From a virus: 24,622 bases of DNA. The notes beneath the pieces are model-generated. The model saw only the letters and a list, made by a program, of their open reading frames with translations, ran no database searches and was not told the DNA's origin. Of the stretch, positions 1 to 6,822 are shown one piece after another. Numbering within the stretch: the first letter of the stretch is position 1; each line of letters starts with the position of its first letter. The stretch spans positions 1 through 24,622 of IMG/VR virus record IMGVR_UViG_3300035180_000559; one strand, written 5' to 3'. The position numbers and the translations under genes were made by a program.

Positions 1-1
1 G

Positions 2-433
2 TCGCTGCTGAATAAGTATGTTCCGTTCCTGAATGCGCGGGTTCAGTTCTACTTGCAAATGTTGGGATTACCACATGCAGTAGAGTTCCAAGAAGACTTG
101 ACAGCAAAGATTTCTCATAACAGCGTAGAGATGAAGTTTGGCAATCTATCAACAGGCCAGAAAGCTCGTGTTGACTTTGCTTTCTCTGTGGCGTTTAAGG
201 ATGTTCGTGAGCGTCTGCATGGTCGAACCAATATCTGCATGTTTGATGAGGTGTTGGACTTTGGACTGGATGCTATTGGTGTTGTCGCATGTGCAAAGGT
301 TATCAAGTTCCTTGCAAAGACAGAAGGTCTATCAATGTACGTGATCTCACACCGAAACGAGGTGGAACGTGTATTTGACCGCAAAATGACAATTCAGTTG
401 ATTAAAAAGTTCTCATATGTACAGGAGGAGTAA
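2..433 (+). CDS. 46: Recombination endonuclease subunit, gp46-like (SbcC/Rad50 type), C-terminal part
   Basis: The reading frame is open from base 2, so the gene starts upstream of the window; only about 143 C-terminal residues are visible. The frame contains an ABC-ATPase signature (GNLSTGQKAR), a Walker B strand with catalytic Glu (NICMFDEV), a D-loop (LDFGLD) and an H-loop (VISHRNEV), in the order expected of the C-terminal ATPase lobe of SMC/Rad50/SbcC proteins. In T4, gp46 pairs with gp47 (Mre11-like) to resect DNA ends for recombination-dependent replication. The T4-like gene content that follows makes gp46 the best name; a generic SbcC homologue is the alternative. The next gene starts 30 bases downstream, and the resolvase beyond it has a related recombination role. 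Confidence 0.88.
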   Translation, partial: SLLNKYVPFLNARVQFYLQMLGLPHAVEFQEDLTAKISHNSVEMKFGNLSTGQKARVDFAFSVAFKDVRERLHGRTNICMFDEVLDFGLDAIGVVACAKVIKFLAKTEGLSMYVISHRNEVERVFDRKMTIQLIKKFSYVQEE

Positions 434-437
434 ATAG
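430..437 (+). promoter_or_regulatory. Weak late-promoter-like box GTAAATAG
   Basis: GTAAATAG overlaps the gp46 stop codon and sits 26 bases before the next start codon. It matches the T4 late consensus TATAAATA at six of eight positions. A strong SD (GGGAGG, 451-456) follows with good spacing to the ATG at 464. The box could be chance overlap with a stop codon. Confidence 0.3.
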
Positions 438-463
438 ACGATACGCATCAGGGAGGTTAGATC

Positions 464-790
464 ATGGAACAATATCGTGCTGGGCAGACTTTGTACATTG
501 AAGCCTCGGAGGCCGAGGCAACAGAAGATGCGTGGTGGTTGGATCAAACTATCTCAAAGGTAGTTCGACACAATACCGACACAGACGTTGTGTATGTTGT
601 TGTACGTGATCCTACCGCTCCAACAATCCGCACGTGGATGAGTCCTGCAACGTTTCAGGACGAGCAACGGATGTGTAGCTCATGGACACAAACGTTCAAA
701 CTCCACAATCTAGAACACACGCTTCGTATTGATCTTCCGATAAACGATCATCGTTACACACTGAAAGAACGGATCGCCCTGTCAAAGTAA
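464..790 (+). CDS. Hypothetical protein, 108 aa
   Basis: I do not recognise this protein. The ATG at 464 has a strong SD, GGGAGG, seven bases upstream. The product is soluble-looking and mixed alpha/beta, with an acidic N-terminal half (EASEAEATED near residues 13-22), a run of valines that reads as a beta strand (VVYVVV), and no signal peptide, membrane segment or obvious metal site. It lies between a gp46-like gene and a RuvC-like resolvase on the same strand, so a role in DNA metabolism is possible by context only. Its stop codon directly abuts the inverted repeat that controls the next gene. Confidence 0.75.
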   Translation: MEQYRAGQTLYIEASEAEATEDAWWLDQTISKVVRHNTDTDVVYVVVRDPTAPTIRTWMSPATFQDEQRMCSSWTQTFKLHNLEHTLRIDLPINDHRYTLKERIALSK

Positions 791-841
791 GGTATCACCC
801 CTAAAAACGCATCTTAAATAAGGTGCAATATAGGGGATACC
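791..841 (+). promoter_or_regulatory. RBS-sequestering hairpin with a late promoter in its loop
   Basis: The left arm GGTATCACCCCTA (791-803) pairs with the right arm TAGGGGATACC (831-841): 11 base pairs with a two-base bulge (CA, 796-797). The right arm contains the SD (AGGGGA, 832-837) of the resolvase gene starting at 843. The loop (804-830) contains a late-promoter-like box (813-820), whose predicted start near 826 lies between the arms. Read-through transcripts would carry both arms and hide the SD; transcripts from the internal promoter would lack the left arm. The pairing is visible; the regulation is inferred. Confidence 0.65.
813..820 (+). promoter_or_regulatory. Late promoter box CTTAAATA
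   Basis: CTTAAATA matches the T4 late consensus TATAAATA at six of eight positions. By T4 spacing, transcription would start near 826, leaving a short leader with an exposed AGGGGA SD before the resolvase ATG at 843. Confidence 0.5.
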
Positions 842-842
842 A

Positions 843-1325
843 ATGCAGCGAATATTAGGCGTAGACCAATCTTACACCAGCTCCGGCTTTTGTGTAATCG
901 ATGAAAGCGGTAGTGTGATTGAGTTTGGAACATTCAAGTCTGCAAAGGCTATGGATGTGTATGACAGAGCGACCCAGGTTGCCACGTTCATTGCCGACAA
1001 GGCAATCGAACACAACGTGAAGCGTGTCAACATAGAAGGATTAGCATTTGGTATCCGTGGGGACGCCACCCGAGATCTCGCTGGATTACTGTTTACAATC
1101 ATCACAACGTTGCGTAAGCGATGTGGTACCGCGCCGGTGACGGTTATAGCACCAACTTCGTTGAAGAAGTCTGCAACTGGCTCTGGAAAGTCTGATAAGG
1201 CAGCAATGATTGCAGCTGTTCCAGCCGATGTAATGCAAGAATTCATAGAAGCGAAGTACAAGAAGACAACTGGATTGAGTGATATTGTGGATGCCTATTG
1301 GCTTGCAAAATTCAAACCAAACTGA
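843..1325 (+). CDS. RuvC-like Holliday junction resolvase
   Basis: This 160-aa protein has the RuvC/RNase H-like nuclease layout: first acidic residue in ILGVDQS (D8), second in NIEGLAFG (E65), and the C-terminal pair in LSDIVDAYWLA (D147, D150). The segment ATGSGKSDKAAM (111-122) matches the basic loop of bacterial RuvC. Length is close to cellular RuvC (about 170 aa). RuvC cuts four-way junctions symmetrically; in a phage this clears branches before packaging. T4 uses the unrelated endonuclease VII (gp49), so this looks like a non-homologous replacement. The start at 843 has the SD AGGGGA six to seven bases upstream, inside a hairpin. The gene is the last on its strand before a convergent gene pair. 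Confidence 0.88.
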   Translation: MQRILGVDQSYTSSGFCVIDESGSVIEFGTFKSAKAMDVYDRATQVATFIADKAIEHNVKRVNIEGLAFGIRGDATRDLAGLLFTIITTLRKRCGTAPVTVIAPTSLKKSATGSGKSDKAAMIAAVPADVMQEFIEAKYKKTTGLSDIVDAYWLAKFKPN

Positions 1326-1562
1326 AACAAACAGTATAACTGGAAACGTCAGGCGATGATACCCTTCTCTCGCCGGTGTGGGAACAGATTGCGTCCGCAA
1401 TAACGAGCCCGTGGTATGAAGCCCACAAAAGTAGACCAGCTTGGGAGTAATGCCCACTTTTTCGTGCAATCCTGTGATGCCCAGGACGCGAGGTATGTTC
1501 CAAATCAACTGCGAAAATGTGGGGAGGGGATTAGTATTACTTCCCGATAGGGAGTTCAAATG
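1326..1562 (+). other. Gene-free stretch rich in hairpins, candidate structured RNA
   Basis: No convincing gene lies here on either strand. Several short stems can be drawn: GGCGA/TCGCC (1352-1356/1370-1374), GTGGG/CCCAC (1378-1382/1422-1426) enclosing ATTGC/GCAAT (1388-1392/1397-1401), TGGG/CCCA (1442-1445/1453-1456), TCCTG/CAGGA (1470-1474/1482-1486) and TCCC/GGGA near 1543-1554. GGAA (1342-1345) could close with TTCC (1498-1501). I checked by eye for tRNA, tmRNA, 6S and RNase P hallmarks and recognised none. It may be a long structured 3' UTR of the resolvase transcript, a small RNA, or unremarkable spacer. Confidence 0.4.
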
Positions 1563-1609
1563 AAACAGCCACAATGCCGGAACGAAGCTGAACGGCATTG
1601 TGGCTGTTT
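1563..1609. terminator. Bidirectional terminator-like hairpin between convergent genes
   Basis: AAACAGCCACAATGCC (1563-1578) and GGCATTGTGGCTGTTT (1594-1609) are perfect reverse complements: 16 base pairs with a 15-base loop. A-runs on the left and T-runs on the right give a short U tract on both strands. It lies between the end of the + strand resolvase unit and the end (1621) of the - strand gene pair. The U tract is short, so it may act partly as a 3'-end stabiliser. Confidence 0.75.
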
Positions 1610-1620
1610 GCGTAGCCAGT

Positions 1621-1848
1621 TTAGTACGTTGGATACATCTTCTTGGCTTCAACTTCAAGACGCTTTTCAATGAATTCACTGACGGTTTCTCGTTCAACTA
1701 ATGTCATTTCAAACATGTCTTTGTATTGGACAGATCCACGCATAAAATACACTAATTGAACAATCGCTGAAAGGATACGCTTGCGTTCCTGGTTCATCTG
1801 ATCAAACATCCGTCGGACATCGTCAGATGAACCATTACGAAGCGTCAT
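1621..1848 (-). CDS. Small protein, and -1 frameshift extension of the upstream gp26-like protein
   Basis: If started at its own ATG (1848), this frame encodes 75 residues from MTLRNGSSDD to KKMYPTY. It is highly charged and predicted helical, without a membrane segment. That ATG overlaps the stop of the upstream gene (ATGA), and no good SD precedes it. The frame is also open upstream of the ATG and is exactly the -1 frame of the upstream gene, entered through the heptamer at 1857-1851. A -1 shift would make a 341-aa fusion (265 + 76 residues). Translational coupling and frameshifting are both possible. I do not recognise a family; the position recalls the GT extension of tail assembly chaperones in other tailed phages. 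Confidence 0.75.
   Translation of the reverse strand: MTLRNGSSDDVRRMFDQMNQERKRILSAIVQLVYFMRGSVQYKDMFEMTLVERETVSEFIEKRLEVEAKKMYPTY
1791..1833 (-). promoter_or_regulatory. Candidate frameshift-stimulating hairpin
   Basis: On the - strand mRNA, GGTTCATCTGA (1833-1823) pairs perfectly with TCAGATGAACC (1801-1791): 11 base pairs with a 21-base loop that contains a small TCC/GGA stem. It begins 17 nt after the slippery heptamer. That is longer than the usual 5-9 nt spacer, but the length and perfection inside a coding region are striking. Confidence 0.6.
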
Positions 1849-2645
1849 GTAAAAAAACTTACTGGATTTGCAGCGACCTGAACAACCATTTCCTCCTTGC
1901 AGTCTTGGCATGTCTGTTGTGTTGTAAAATCCACACCCCATTGAGTGATGTTTTGTGCAGCTTGTTCAAGATTACGCTTCCATCCGAGAGGCAACATTGT
2001 AACCCATTCACGAATAAACGCCTTGTCTTCTGTATCATCAACACGACGAACCACACTGGCTAATGTATTGATAACGAGCATTTCAGCTTCATCTTGCGTA
2101 ATATTGTCTGTCTTCGTTAGTGCCGCCGATTGATACAGCTCAATCACATTTCCATATGTAAGTGGCTTCAATGTTGCAAGTTGACCGTTCGGCAATGTTG
2201 CTTTGTACTCTTCATTGACAGTAGTTGGATCAATCGACTTGGTTGACCGGATCATCTTTTGCATATCTACTTGGTACGTGTGATTCAAAGCACCAGGACA
2301 CGTATGCTGATATGTAACCTCCATTTGTGGTCCAAATGAGACAAGTCGCAAGCATACAAGCAGGAAATCAACATCCTTTGCAATAAGTTCTGTTGGCTTG
2401 ATCACTTGTGGAATGCAGTGAGTAAAAATCTCTGCAATCGCCTTGCCTGACAATAGCTTATCGGGTGTACTCAAAATAATCTCATCGATTGCAGTCATTG
2501 GATGAACTTCAACCTCACCATTCTTTACCCCATCTGCAAGTTCACCATTAAGGTAAAAAATGCCTTGTGAAGGTAGGCGGAACGTTTCACCTGGGATGCG
2601 AAGACGTTCGAGTAGTGGATTTACATGCTGTGGTGTATCTGACAT
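1845..2645 (-). CDS. gp26-like baseplate hub / candidate tail assembly chaperone
   Basis: This 266-aa protein looks like the T4 baseplate family that includes gp26. It has an N-terminal segment around LPSQGIFYLNGE (residues 24-35), then VEVHPMTAIDEIILSTPDKLLSGKAI (46-70, paraphrased from the family pattern), a cysteine at 116, and a C-terminal CxxC (C246, C249). T4 gp26 is 208 aa and required for the baseplate hub. The ATG at 2645 has the SD AAGGAGAC and a late-type box upstream. The gene ends in AGT TTT TTT ACA TGA, overlapping the next frame, and contains a perfect -1 slippery site. Its neighbour across a divergent promoter region is the tape measure gene. This recalls the frameshifting G/GT chaperones that coat tape measure proteins, but the chaperone role is inferred. 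Confidence 0.7.
   Translation of the reverse strand: MSDTPQHVNPLLERLRIPGETFRLPSQGIFYLNGELADGVKNGEVEVHPMTAIDEIILSTPDKLLSGKAIAEIFTHCIPQVIKPTELIAKDVDFLLVCLRLVSFGPQMEVTYQHTCPGALNHTYQVDMQKMIRSTKSIDPTTVNEEYKATLPNGQLATLKPLTYGNVIELYQSAALTKTDNITQDEAEMLVINTLASVVRRVDDTEDKAFIREWVTMLPLGWKRNLEQAAQNITQWGVDFTTQQTCQDCKEEMVVQVAANPVSFFT
1851..1857 (-). promoter_or_regulatory. -1 ribosomal frameshift slippery heptamer T TTT TTT
   Basis: In the upstream reading frame the - strand reads AGT|TTT|TTT|ACA|TGA. The seven T residues therefore fall exactly in the X XXY YYZ register for tandem -1 slippage. After slippage, translation continues as TAC ATG ACG into the 1621-1848 frame and bypasses the TGA two codons later. 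The register and the frame relation are directly visible; use of the site is inferred. Confidence 0.65.
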
Positions 2646-2667
2646 TTACTGTCTCCTTGTGATATGT

Positions 2668-2676
2668 GTATTTAGC
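2668..2676 (-). promoter_or_regulatory. Late promoter box (GCTAAATAC on the - strand)
   Basis: The - strand reads GCTAAATAC about 25 bases before the gp26-like ATG, followed by the SD AAGGAGAC. CTAAATA matches most of the T4 late consensus. It is divergent from the + strand box at 2702. Confidence 0.55.
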
Positions 2677-2701
2677 AAGACTTTTCCATTTGGGAACCAG
2701 T

Positions 2702-2709
2702 GATAAATA
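2702..2709 (+). promoter_or_regulatory. Late promoter box GATAAATA
   Basis: GATAAATA, seven of eight to TATAAATA, lies 25 bases before the tape measure start. It gives a leader with an AAGGG SD (2719-2723). Confidence 0.7.
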
Positions 2710-2733
2710 TGATCAACCAAGGGTAATTGCAAC

Positions 2734-4998
2734 ATGGCTACTGCTGATATCACACAACTTTCACAAGAATTAGGTCAACTGACTCGCGTTTTGCGAGATA
2801 TGGTTGCTGCATCTTCTCGTACTGTTGCCGCTCAACAAGCAAACTACATGTCGCAGCTGGATGTCAATGAACAGCTGGAAGAATACAAGAAGCAGATGAC
2901 ACAAGGTAAGGCTCTCACAAAGAAGCAAAACCAGCTACTTGATGAAGCTACCAAGTTGAAGAAAAAAGAAATTGCAGCTGAAAAAGAATACGCAAAAGCA
3001 GTTAAGGAAAACCTTGCACTCCTTAAAAGAAGGAACGTATCAGATTCAGACAAAGCAAATAGTGCACGAAAAGTATTGCAGACACAAAGAGCATTATCTA
3101 CTGCATCTACCAACTCTGCGGCTGCAACAAGTGCGCTAACAAGTTCGATGGGTGGATTGGTAAAGGGTACAAACTTTGCCGGTGCCGCCTTAATGTGGTT
3201 TGGGTCAACTCTTAAAACCGCGATTTCTCACGCAAAAGACCAGATTGTTGCAAACCAGGGAATGGTTGAAGGCACAGGAAGCTTGATTGGTGCACTTGCT
3301 AAGCAACAAGACGAAGCTCTCAAATTTGGACTTTCCGGCGCCGATTTTGCAAAGACGATTTCTGAAAATCGTCAAATGGTCAATGCAATGGGTGGCACAT
3401 CTGCGGCTACCAAGCAGGTTGAGTCCAGTATGCTCAGCTTCTATGCAATGACCGGTGATCGCTCTGTGGCGTTTGCTGCCTTGACAGAATCAATGACGTC
3501 GTTTGCTCAAAAGGGAGTAAAGCCAACTCAAAGCGTTCTTGAATCTTATACAGCGGATGTAAAAACTCTTGCTGCACAAACAGGAATGAATCAACAAGCG
3601 GCACGCGCATTTTATGATGACATTGCAAACGATGTTAATTCGATTGATATGCTGCGTTCAGCTCGTACAGAAGACAGAGCTGCACTGTTACAAAACCAAC
3701 GTGACCTTGTTCAACACTCAATTGCAATTGGTATGTCAGCCGAGCAAGCAAAAGAAGCTGCAAAGATGATGAATAAGATGGTTGGAGCAAAGCCTCTTGA
3801 TCGTCTGAAACAAGCTGCAAAAATTCGAGCACTTGGCGGTGCAATGGGAATTAGTGGTGCTGAGGAAGCTGCGAAAGCTGTTTCCATGGGCAAGCGCGGA
3901 ACACCAGAGCAACAAAAAGCAAACCAAGAAGCAATTGCGAAGTTTAGTACTGCAATGGCAAACAGAATGGACCAGGCTGCTCAACAAGGGCTTGGATCAG
4001 AAATTTTTGCAACGCAGTTGGTAGATAAGTTAGGACTCGAAGACCTGTATGGTAAAGGCAGTGCGTTTTCAACAACACTTGGTGATACACTGGCTAAACC
4101 ACTGGCAGAAGTCAAAGCTGCGTATGTTGATGCGTCGAAAGATATAGTTTTGAAGATGGGATACCACGCAGAACTGCTATACGACCAAGCAAAACTAATA
4201 GTATCAGGAACCAACTATCTTGGACCGATAGCAGCGGGCGTAGCTGCAATAGGTGCTATGTTGTTGGGTGGTAAGGCTATGGATCTTTTAGGTAAAGGTG
4301 CTGGTAAACTGCTTGGAAAAATGGGTGGTGCTGCTGGGACAGCAGGCAAGGCTGCTGGAACAGTAGCCGAAGGCGCCGCGGGCGCTGCTGGAACAGTAGG
4401 TAAAGCTGCTGGAACAGCAGGTAAGGCTGCTGGTGTTCTCGGCAAAGCTGGCACACTGTTAAAGGGTGCCGGAGTTGCTGGTGCTGTGCTGGATGCTGGG
4501 ATGGGTGTTAACGATCTGATGCAAGGTAAGGCACAAACAGAAATACCATCAGGAATGGACATGATCTCGCCAATGCGTTGGGGAATGTACGCGGGCGATA
4601 AGATCAACAAAGGCGCAGAAGGGTTGATGGGTGGCCAATCAATTGGCAGTAAAGTTTACGATTGGATGAATCCTGGTGCAGGAGCAGCACTAACGCAACC
4701 AACAACACCAAAGAAAGATGATAAAGCTGCTGAGGCTGCTAAGAAGGCTTCTGATTCAGCAGAAGCCACAAAGAAAGCAACACTGTCGTCAGCAGATGGT
4801 ATTGCCGCTCAGGTTAAACAAATGGATACATCCAACGATTTCCTCAAACGAATTGCTGATATGACTGAACAGCAACTAACGCTTGCAGAAAAACAGCTTG
4901 TTGCTATGACGATGACGGATACTGAGAAAACAAACAGTGACAGCCGCTCCAAACTGAGGAGCGACAATAAGTTTGGCGCTCAATACAACTATGTATAA
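2734..4998 (+). CDS. Tail tape measure protein (gp29 role)
   Basis: This 754-aa protein has the composition of a tape measure: Ala/Lys/Gln-rich, mostly helical. A coiled-coil-like charged region spans about residues 45-110. A small hydrophobic stretch follows near 140-165, and a stronger hydrophobic segment near 495-515 (GPIAAGVAAIGAMLLGG). Next comes low-complexity Gly/Ala with repeated AAGTAGKAAGT-like units (about 529-570), then a Lys/Ala-rich linker (about 655-690) and a helical C-terminus. By the rule of about 0.15 nm per residue it predicts a tail near 110 nm, similar to T4. The start at 2734 follows an AAGGG SD. It sits divergent from the gp26-like frameshift gene and before the portal gene. 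I see no sequence match to T4 gp29 that I could defend; the assignment rests on architecture and context. Confidence 0.75.
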   Translation: MATADITQLSQELGQLTRVLRDMVAASSRTVAAQQANYMSQLDVNEQLEEYKKQMTQGKALTKKQNQLLDEATKLKKKEIAAEKEYAKAVKENLALLKRRNVSDSDKANSARKVLQTQRALSTASTNSAAATSALTSSMGGLVKGTNFAGAALMWFGSTLKTAISHAKDQIVANQGMVEGTGSLIGALAKQQDEALKFGLSGADFAKTISENRQMVNAMGGTSAATKQVESSMLSFYAMTGDRSVAFAALTESMTSFAQKGVKPTQSVLESYTADVKTLAAQTGMNQQAARAFYDDIANDVNSIDMLRSARTEDRAALLQNQRDLVQHSIAIGMSAEQAKEAAKMMNKMVGAKPLDRLKQAAKIRALGGAMGISGAEEAAKAVSMGKRGTPEQQKANQEAIAKFSTAMANRMDQAAQQGLGSEIFATQLVDKLGLEDLYGKGSAFSTTLGDTLAKPLAEVKAAYVDASKDIVLKMGYHAELLYDQAKLIVSGTNYLGPIAAGVAAIGAMLLGGKAMDLLGKGAGKLLGKMGGAAGTAGKAAGTVAEGAAGAAGTVGKAAGTAGKAAGVLGKAGTLLKGAGVAGAVLDAGMGVNDLMQGKAQTEIPSGMDMISPMRWGMYAGDKINKGAEGLMGGQSIGSKVYDWMNPGAGAALTQPTTPKKDDKAAEAAKKASDSAEATKKATLSSADGIAAQVKQMDTSNDFLKRIADMTEQQLTLAEKQLVAMTMTDTEKTNSDSRSKLRSDNKFGAQYNYV

Positions 4999-5002
4999 CA
5001 GT

Positions 5003-5032
5003 TTGACAGCCTATTTTTTGTCAACATAAATA
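5003..5032 (+). promoter_or_regulatory. Composite promoter: sigma70-like -35 with late box CATAAATA
   Basis: TTGACA (5003-5008) is a perfect sigma70 -35 element, 16 bases before CATAAA (5025-5030), a four-of-six -10. The same bases form the late box CATAAATA (5025-5032). TTGACA also pairs with TGTCAA (5019-5024) as a small hairpin after the tape measure stop. The late box is the more secure call; the sigma70 reading may be chance. The portal start at 5068 follows an AGGA SD. Confidence 0.55.
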
Positions 5033-5067
5033 ATCAACACGCCACAGATAGCACATAGGAACCAAGC

Positions 5068-6735
5068 ATGGCAAAGTTTGCTGATTACTTCAAGGTCGTA
5101 ACCCCGAAGCCGGGCGTGACGACAATGTCCGATAGCCAAAATCTTGGCGATCAGGGCACCTATGCAAATTACACTTGGTATCAACGCCTTGTTCAAGGAG
5201 CTGCATCTCGAATCACACGGTATCGTGAATATGATTTGATGGATAACGACGTTGAAGTTGCTCGTTCGTTGGATACCATTGCAGAAGAAATGATTGGATC
5301 TGATCCAAACTCTGATCTTCCAATTGAGTTGGTGATTGATGGTGAAAAAGACACGAACATTCCAACGTCCGTTGTAATGACACTACGTGCAGCTCTCCGA
5401 TACTGGAATACGCTGCACGATTGGGAAAATCGACTATTCAAAATCTCACGCGTTACCATTAAGTACGGCGACTGCTTCTTCATTCGCCACAAAGATACAG
5501 CTCGGTGGGAATACATTCATCCAAAACAAGTTGTTGCAGCGATCGTTGACGACCGTGATATGACGCGTGTAGTTGGGTGGCAGATCAAGCGTGATACAAA
5601 AACTCCAAACTCTCCGTACAATCAGCCTACCGGACACTTTGGTAATTATTCAAACGAATTGGTTGACACATTTAGCACAGATGAAGTAGTTTGGTTCACC
5701 CTAAATGATGATATTTCCGAAGCAGCACCATTCGGAGAATCAATTCTCCGTGCAGTGTACCGTGCCCAAAAGCAAAAAGAACTGCTTGAAGATGCTATTA
5801 TCATCTATCGTATCCAACGTGCTCCTGAACGGCGTGTGTTCTATATTGACGTGGGTAAGATGCCACCACAGCGTGTTAAATCATACCTTGAAGGTATCAA
5901 GAACGAAATCCGCCAACGTAAGATTCCTACGTACGGTGGCGGGACAGACCAAGTTGATTCTGTGTATAACCCACAACAAATGAGTGAAGACTTTTTCTTT
6001 GCTCAGCGTCCTGATGGTGCTGGTAGTAAGGTTGAAACACTGCCAGGTGGCCAAGGACTTGGTGAACTTGCTGACCTGGAATACTTCCAGTGGAAAGTAT
6101 TCCGTGGATTGCGTATTCCTCTGTCATACATGCGTGAAGGCCAAGATAATGCAATGATGTCCGATGGTAAGACAGGCGTTGCATACATTCAAGAACTGCG
6201 CTTTGCGATGTACATCAAGCGGTTGCAGGGATATATGAACCGGGTGATTGACAAGGAATTCAAACGGTACCTACGCGCCGCTGGAATCAATATCGACCCA
6301 ACGATCTTTCACATTAAGTTGAATGAGCCAGAAAACTTTGGTATCTACCGTCAACAACAATTGGACAACGATTTGTTGACTACATACTCACAAGCAAATG
6401 GAATTGAACATTTGTCGAAGCGCTTTGGTCAGAAGAAGTTCTTGCAAATGACTGATGAAGAAATTCTGTTGAACTTCCGTCAGCGTACAGAAGAGCTTGG
6501 TCTTGATCCAGATGGAGATGTCAAGGCTAATATGCTCGCTGTGTACGGTCCTCCACCAGCAGAAGGTGGAGCAGGAGACGCTTTGGGTGGCGGTGGTATG
6601 ATGGCAGGCACATTGGGCGGTCCCGGTTTTGATCAGCCAATTGGAGGTGCTGAACCTCCAATGGGTCCCGAAACTGGAAACGCTCCTGCTGCGGTTCCAC
6701 CCGGAAATAGTGGTTCTCCACCGCCCGTTCAATAA
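5068..6735 (+). CDS. 20: Portal vertex protein, gp20
   Basis: This 555-aa protein matches the T4 gp20 portal family in length (T4: 524 aa) and in recognisable segments. These include YNPQQMSEDFFFAQRPDG, then SKVETLPGGQGLGELADLEYF (around residue 310-340, shown in part), the RGLRIPLSYM region, and a C-terminal LNEPENFGIYRQQQ stretch. The portal dodecamer occupies one vertex, nucleates prohead assembly and is the docking site for terminase and neck proteins. The last 65 or so residues are a Gly/Pro-rich tail (GPPPAEGG, GGGGMMAG, PPGNSGSPPP) that looks disordered. The ATG at 5068 has an AGGA SD. The gene begins the capsid block and its stop codon lies in the loop of the hairpin at 6724-6751. Confidence 0.95.
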   Translation: MAKFADYFKVVTPKPGVTTMSDSQNLGDQGTYANYTWYQRLVQGAASRITRYREYDLMDNDVEVARSLDTIAEEMIGSDPNSDLPIELVIDGEKDTNIPTSVVMTLRAALRYWNTLHDWENRLFKISRVTIKYGDCFFIRHKDTARWEYIHPKQVVAAIVDDRDMTRVVGWQIKRDTKTPNSPYNQPTGHFGNYSNELVDTFSTDEVVWFTLNDDISEAAPFGESILRAVYRAQKQKELLEDAIIIYRIQRAPERRVFYIDVGKMPPQRVKSYLEGIKNEIRQRKIPTYGGGTDQVDSVYNPQQMSEDFFFAQRPDGAGSKVETLPGGQGLGELADLEYFQWKVFRGLRIPLSYMREGQDNAMMSDGKTGVAYIQELRFAMYIKRLQGYMNRVIDKEFKRYLRAAGINIDPTIFHIKLNEPENFGIYRQQQLDNDLLTTYSQANGIEHLSKRFGQKKFLQMTDEEILLNFRQRTEELGLDPDGDVKANMLAVYGPPPAEGGAGDALGGGGMMAGTLGGPGFDQPIGGAEPPMGPETGNAPAAVPPGNSGSPPPVQ

Positions 6736-6751
6736 ATACTTACCGAACGGG
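6724..6751 (+). promoter_or_regulatory. Hairpin enclosing a late promoter at the portal gene end
   Basis: CCCGTTC (6724-6730) pairs perfectly with GAACGGG (6745-6751). The 14-base loop holds AATAAATA (6731-6738) and the portal stop codon. No U tract follows, so it is not a classic terminator. A transcript started by this box (about 6744) would lack the left arm. Confidence 0.5.
6731..6738 (+). promoter_or_regulatory. Late promoter box AATAAATA (first of tandem pair)
   Basis: Seven of eight to TATAAATA, upstream of the gp67-like gene. It lies in the loop of the 6724-6751 hairpin and overlaps the portal stop codon, so chance is possible. Confidence 0.5.
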
Positions 6752-6761
6752 ATAGCGTCCC

Positions 6762-6769
6762 AATAAATA
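6762..6769 (+). promoter_or_regulatory. Late promoter box AATAAATA (second of tandem pair)
   Basis: A second box 31 bases after the first, giving a leader with a small hairpin (GGCTTT/AAAGCC, 6777-6792) before the SD AAGGAG (6809-6814) of the gene at 6823. Confidence 0.6.
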
Positions 6770-6822
6770 AATCACCGGCTTTGCATAAAGCCATCACTAA
6801 GTTCTGACAAGGAGCATGTTAA

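Noticed and set aside
1537-1565. T-loop-like GTTCAAAT near 1554-1561 as a tRNA trace
   Set aside because: No matching T stem, acceptor stem or anticodon arm can be drawn around it on either strand.
1086-1697. 203-residue open frame on the - strand crossing the resolvase and the gene-free stretch
   Set aside because: It runs through the 16-bp terminator hairpin and antisense to the resolvase, overlaps the gp26-like unit's end, and has no SD or coherent protein character.
1621-1941. A start at 1941 for the 106-residue version of the small - strand gene
   Set aside because: The extra 31 residues lie in another frame within the gp26-like gene and read as Cys-rich non-coding text; entry by frameshift or the ATG at 1848 explains the frame better.
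4318-4460. Short direct DNA repeats in the tape measure gene as a possible CRISPR or regulatory array
   Set aside because: They are in-frame Gly/Ala/Lys codon repeats with no constant spacer structure, explained by protein low complexity.
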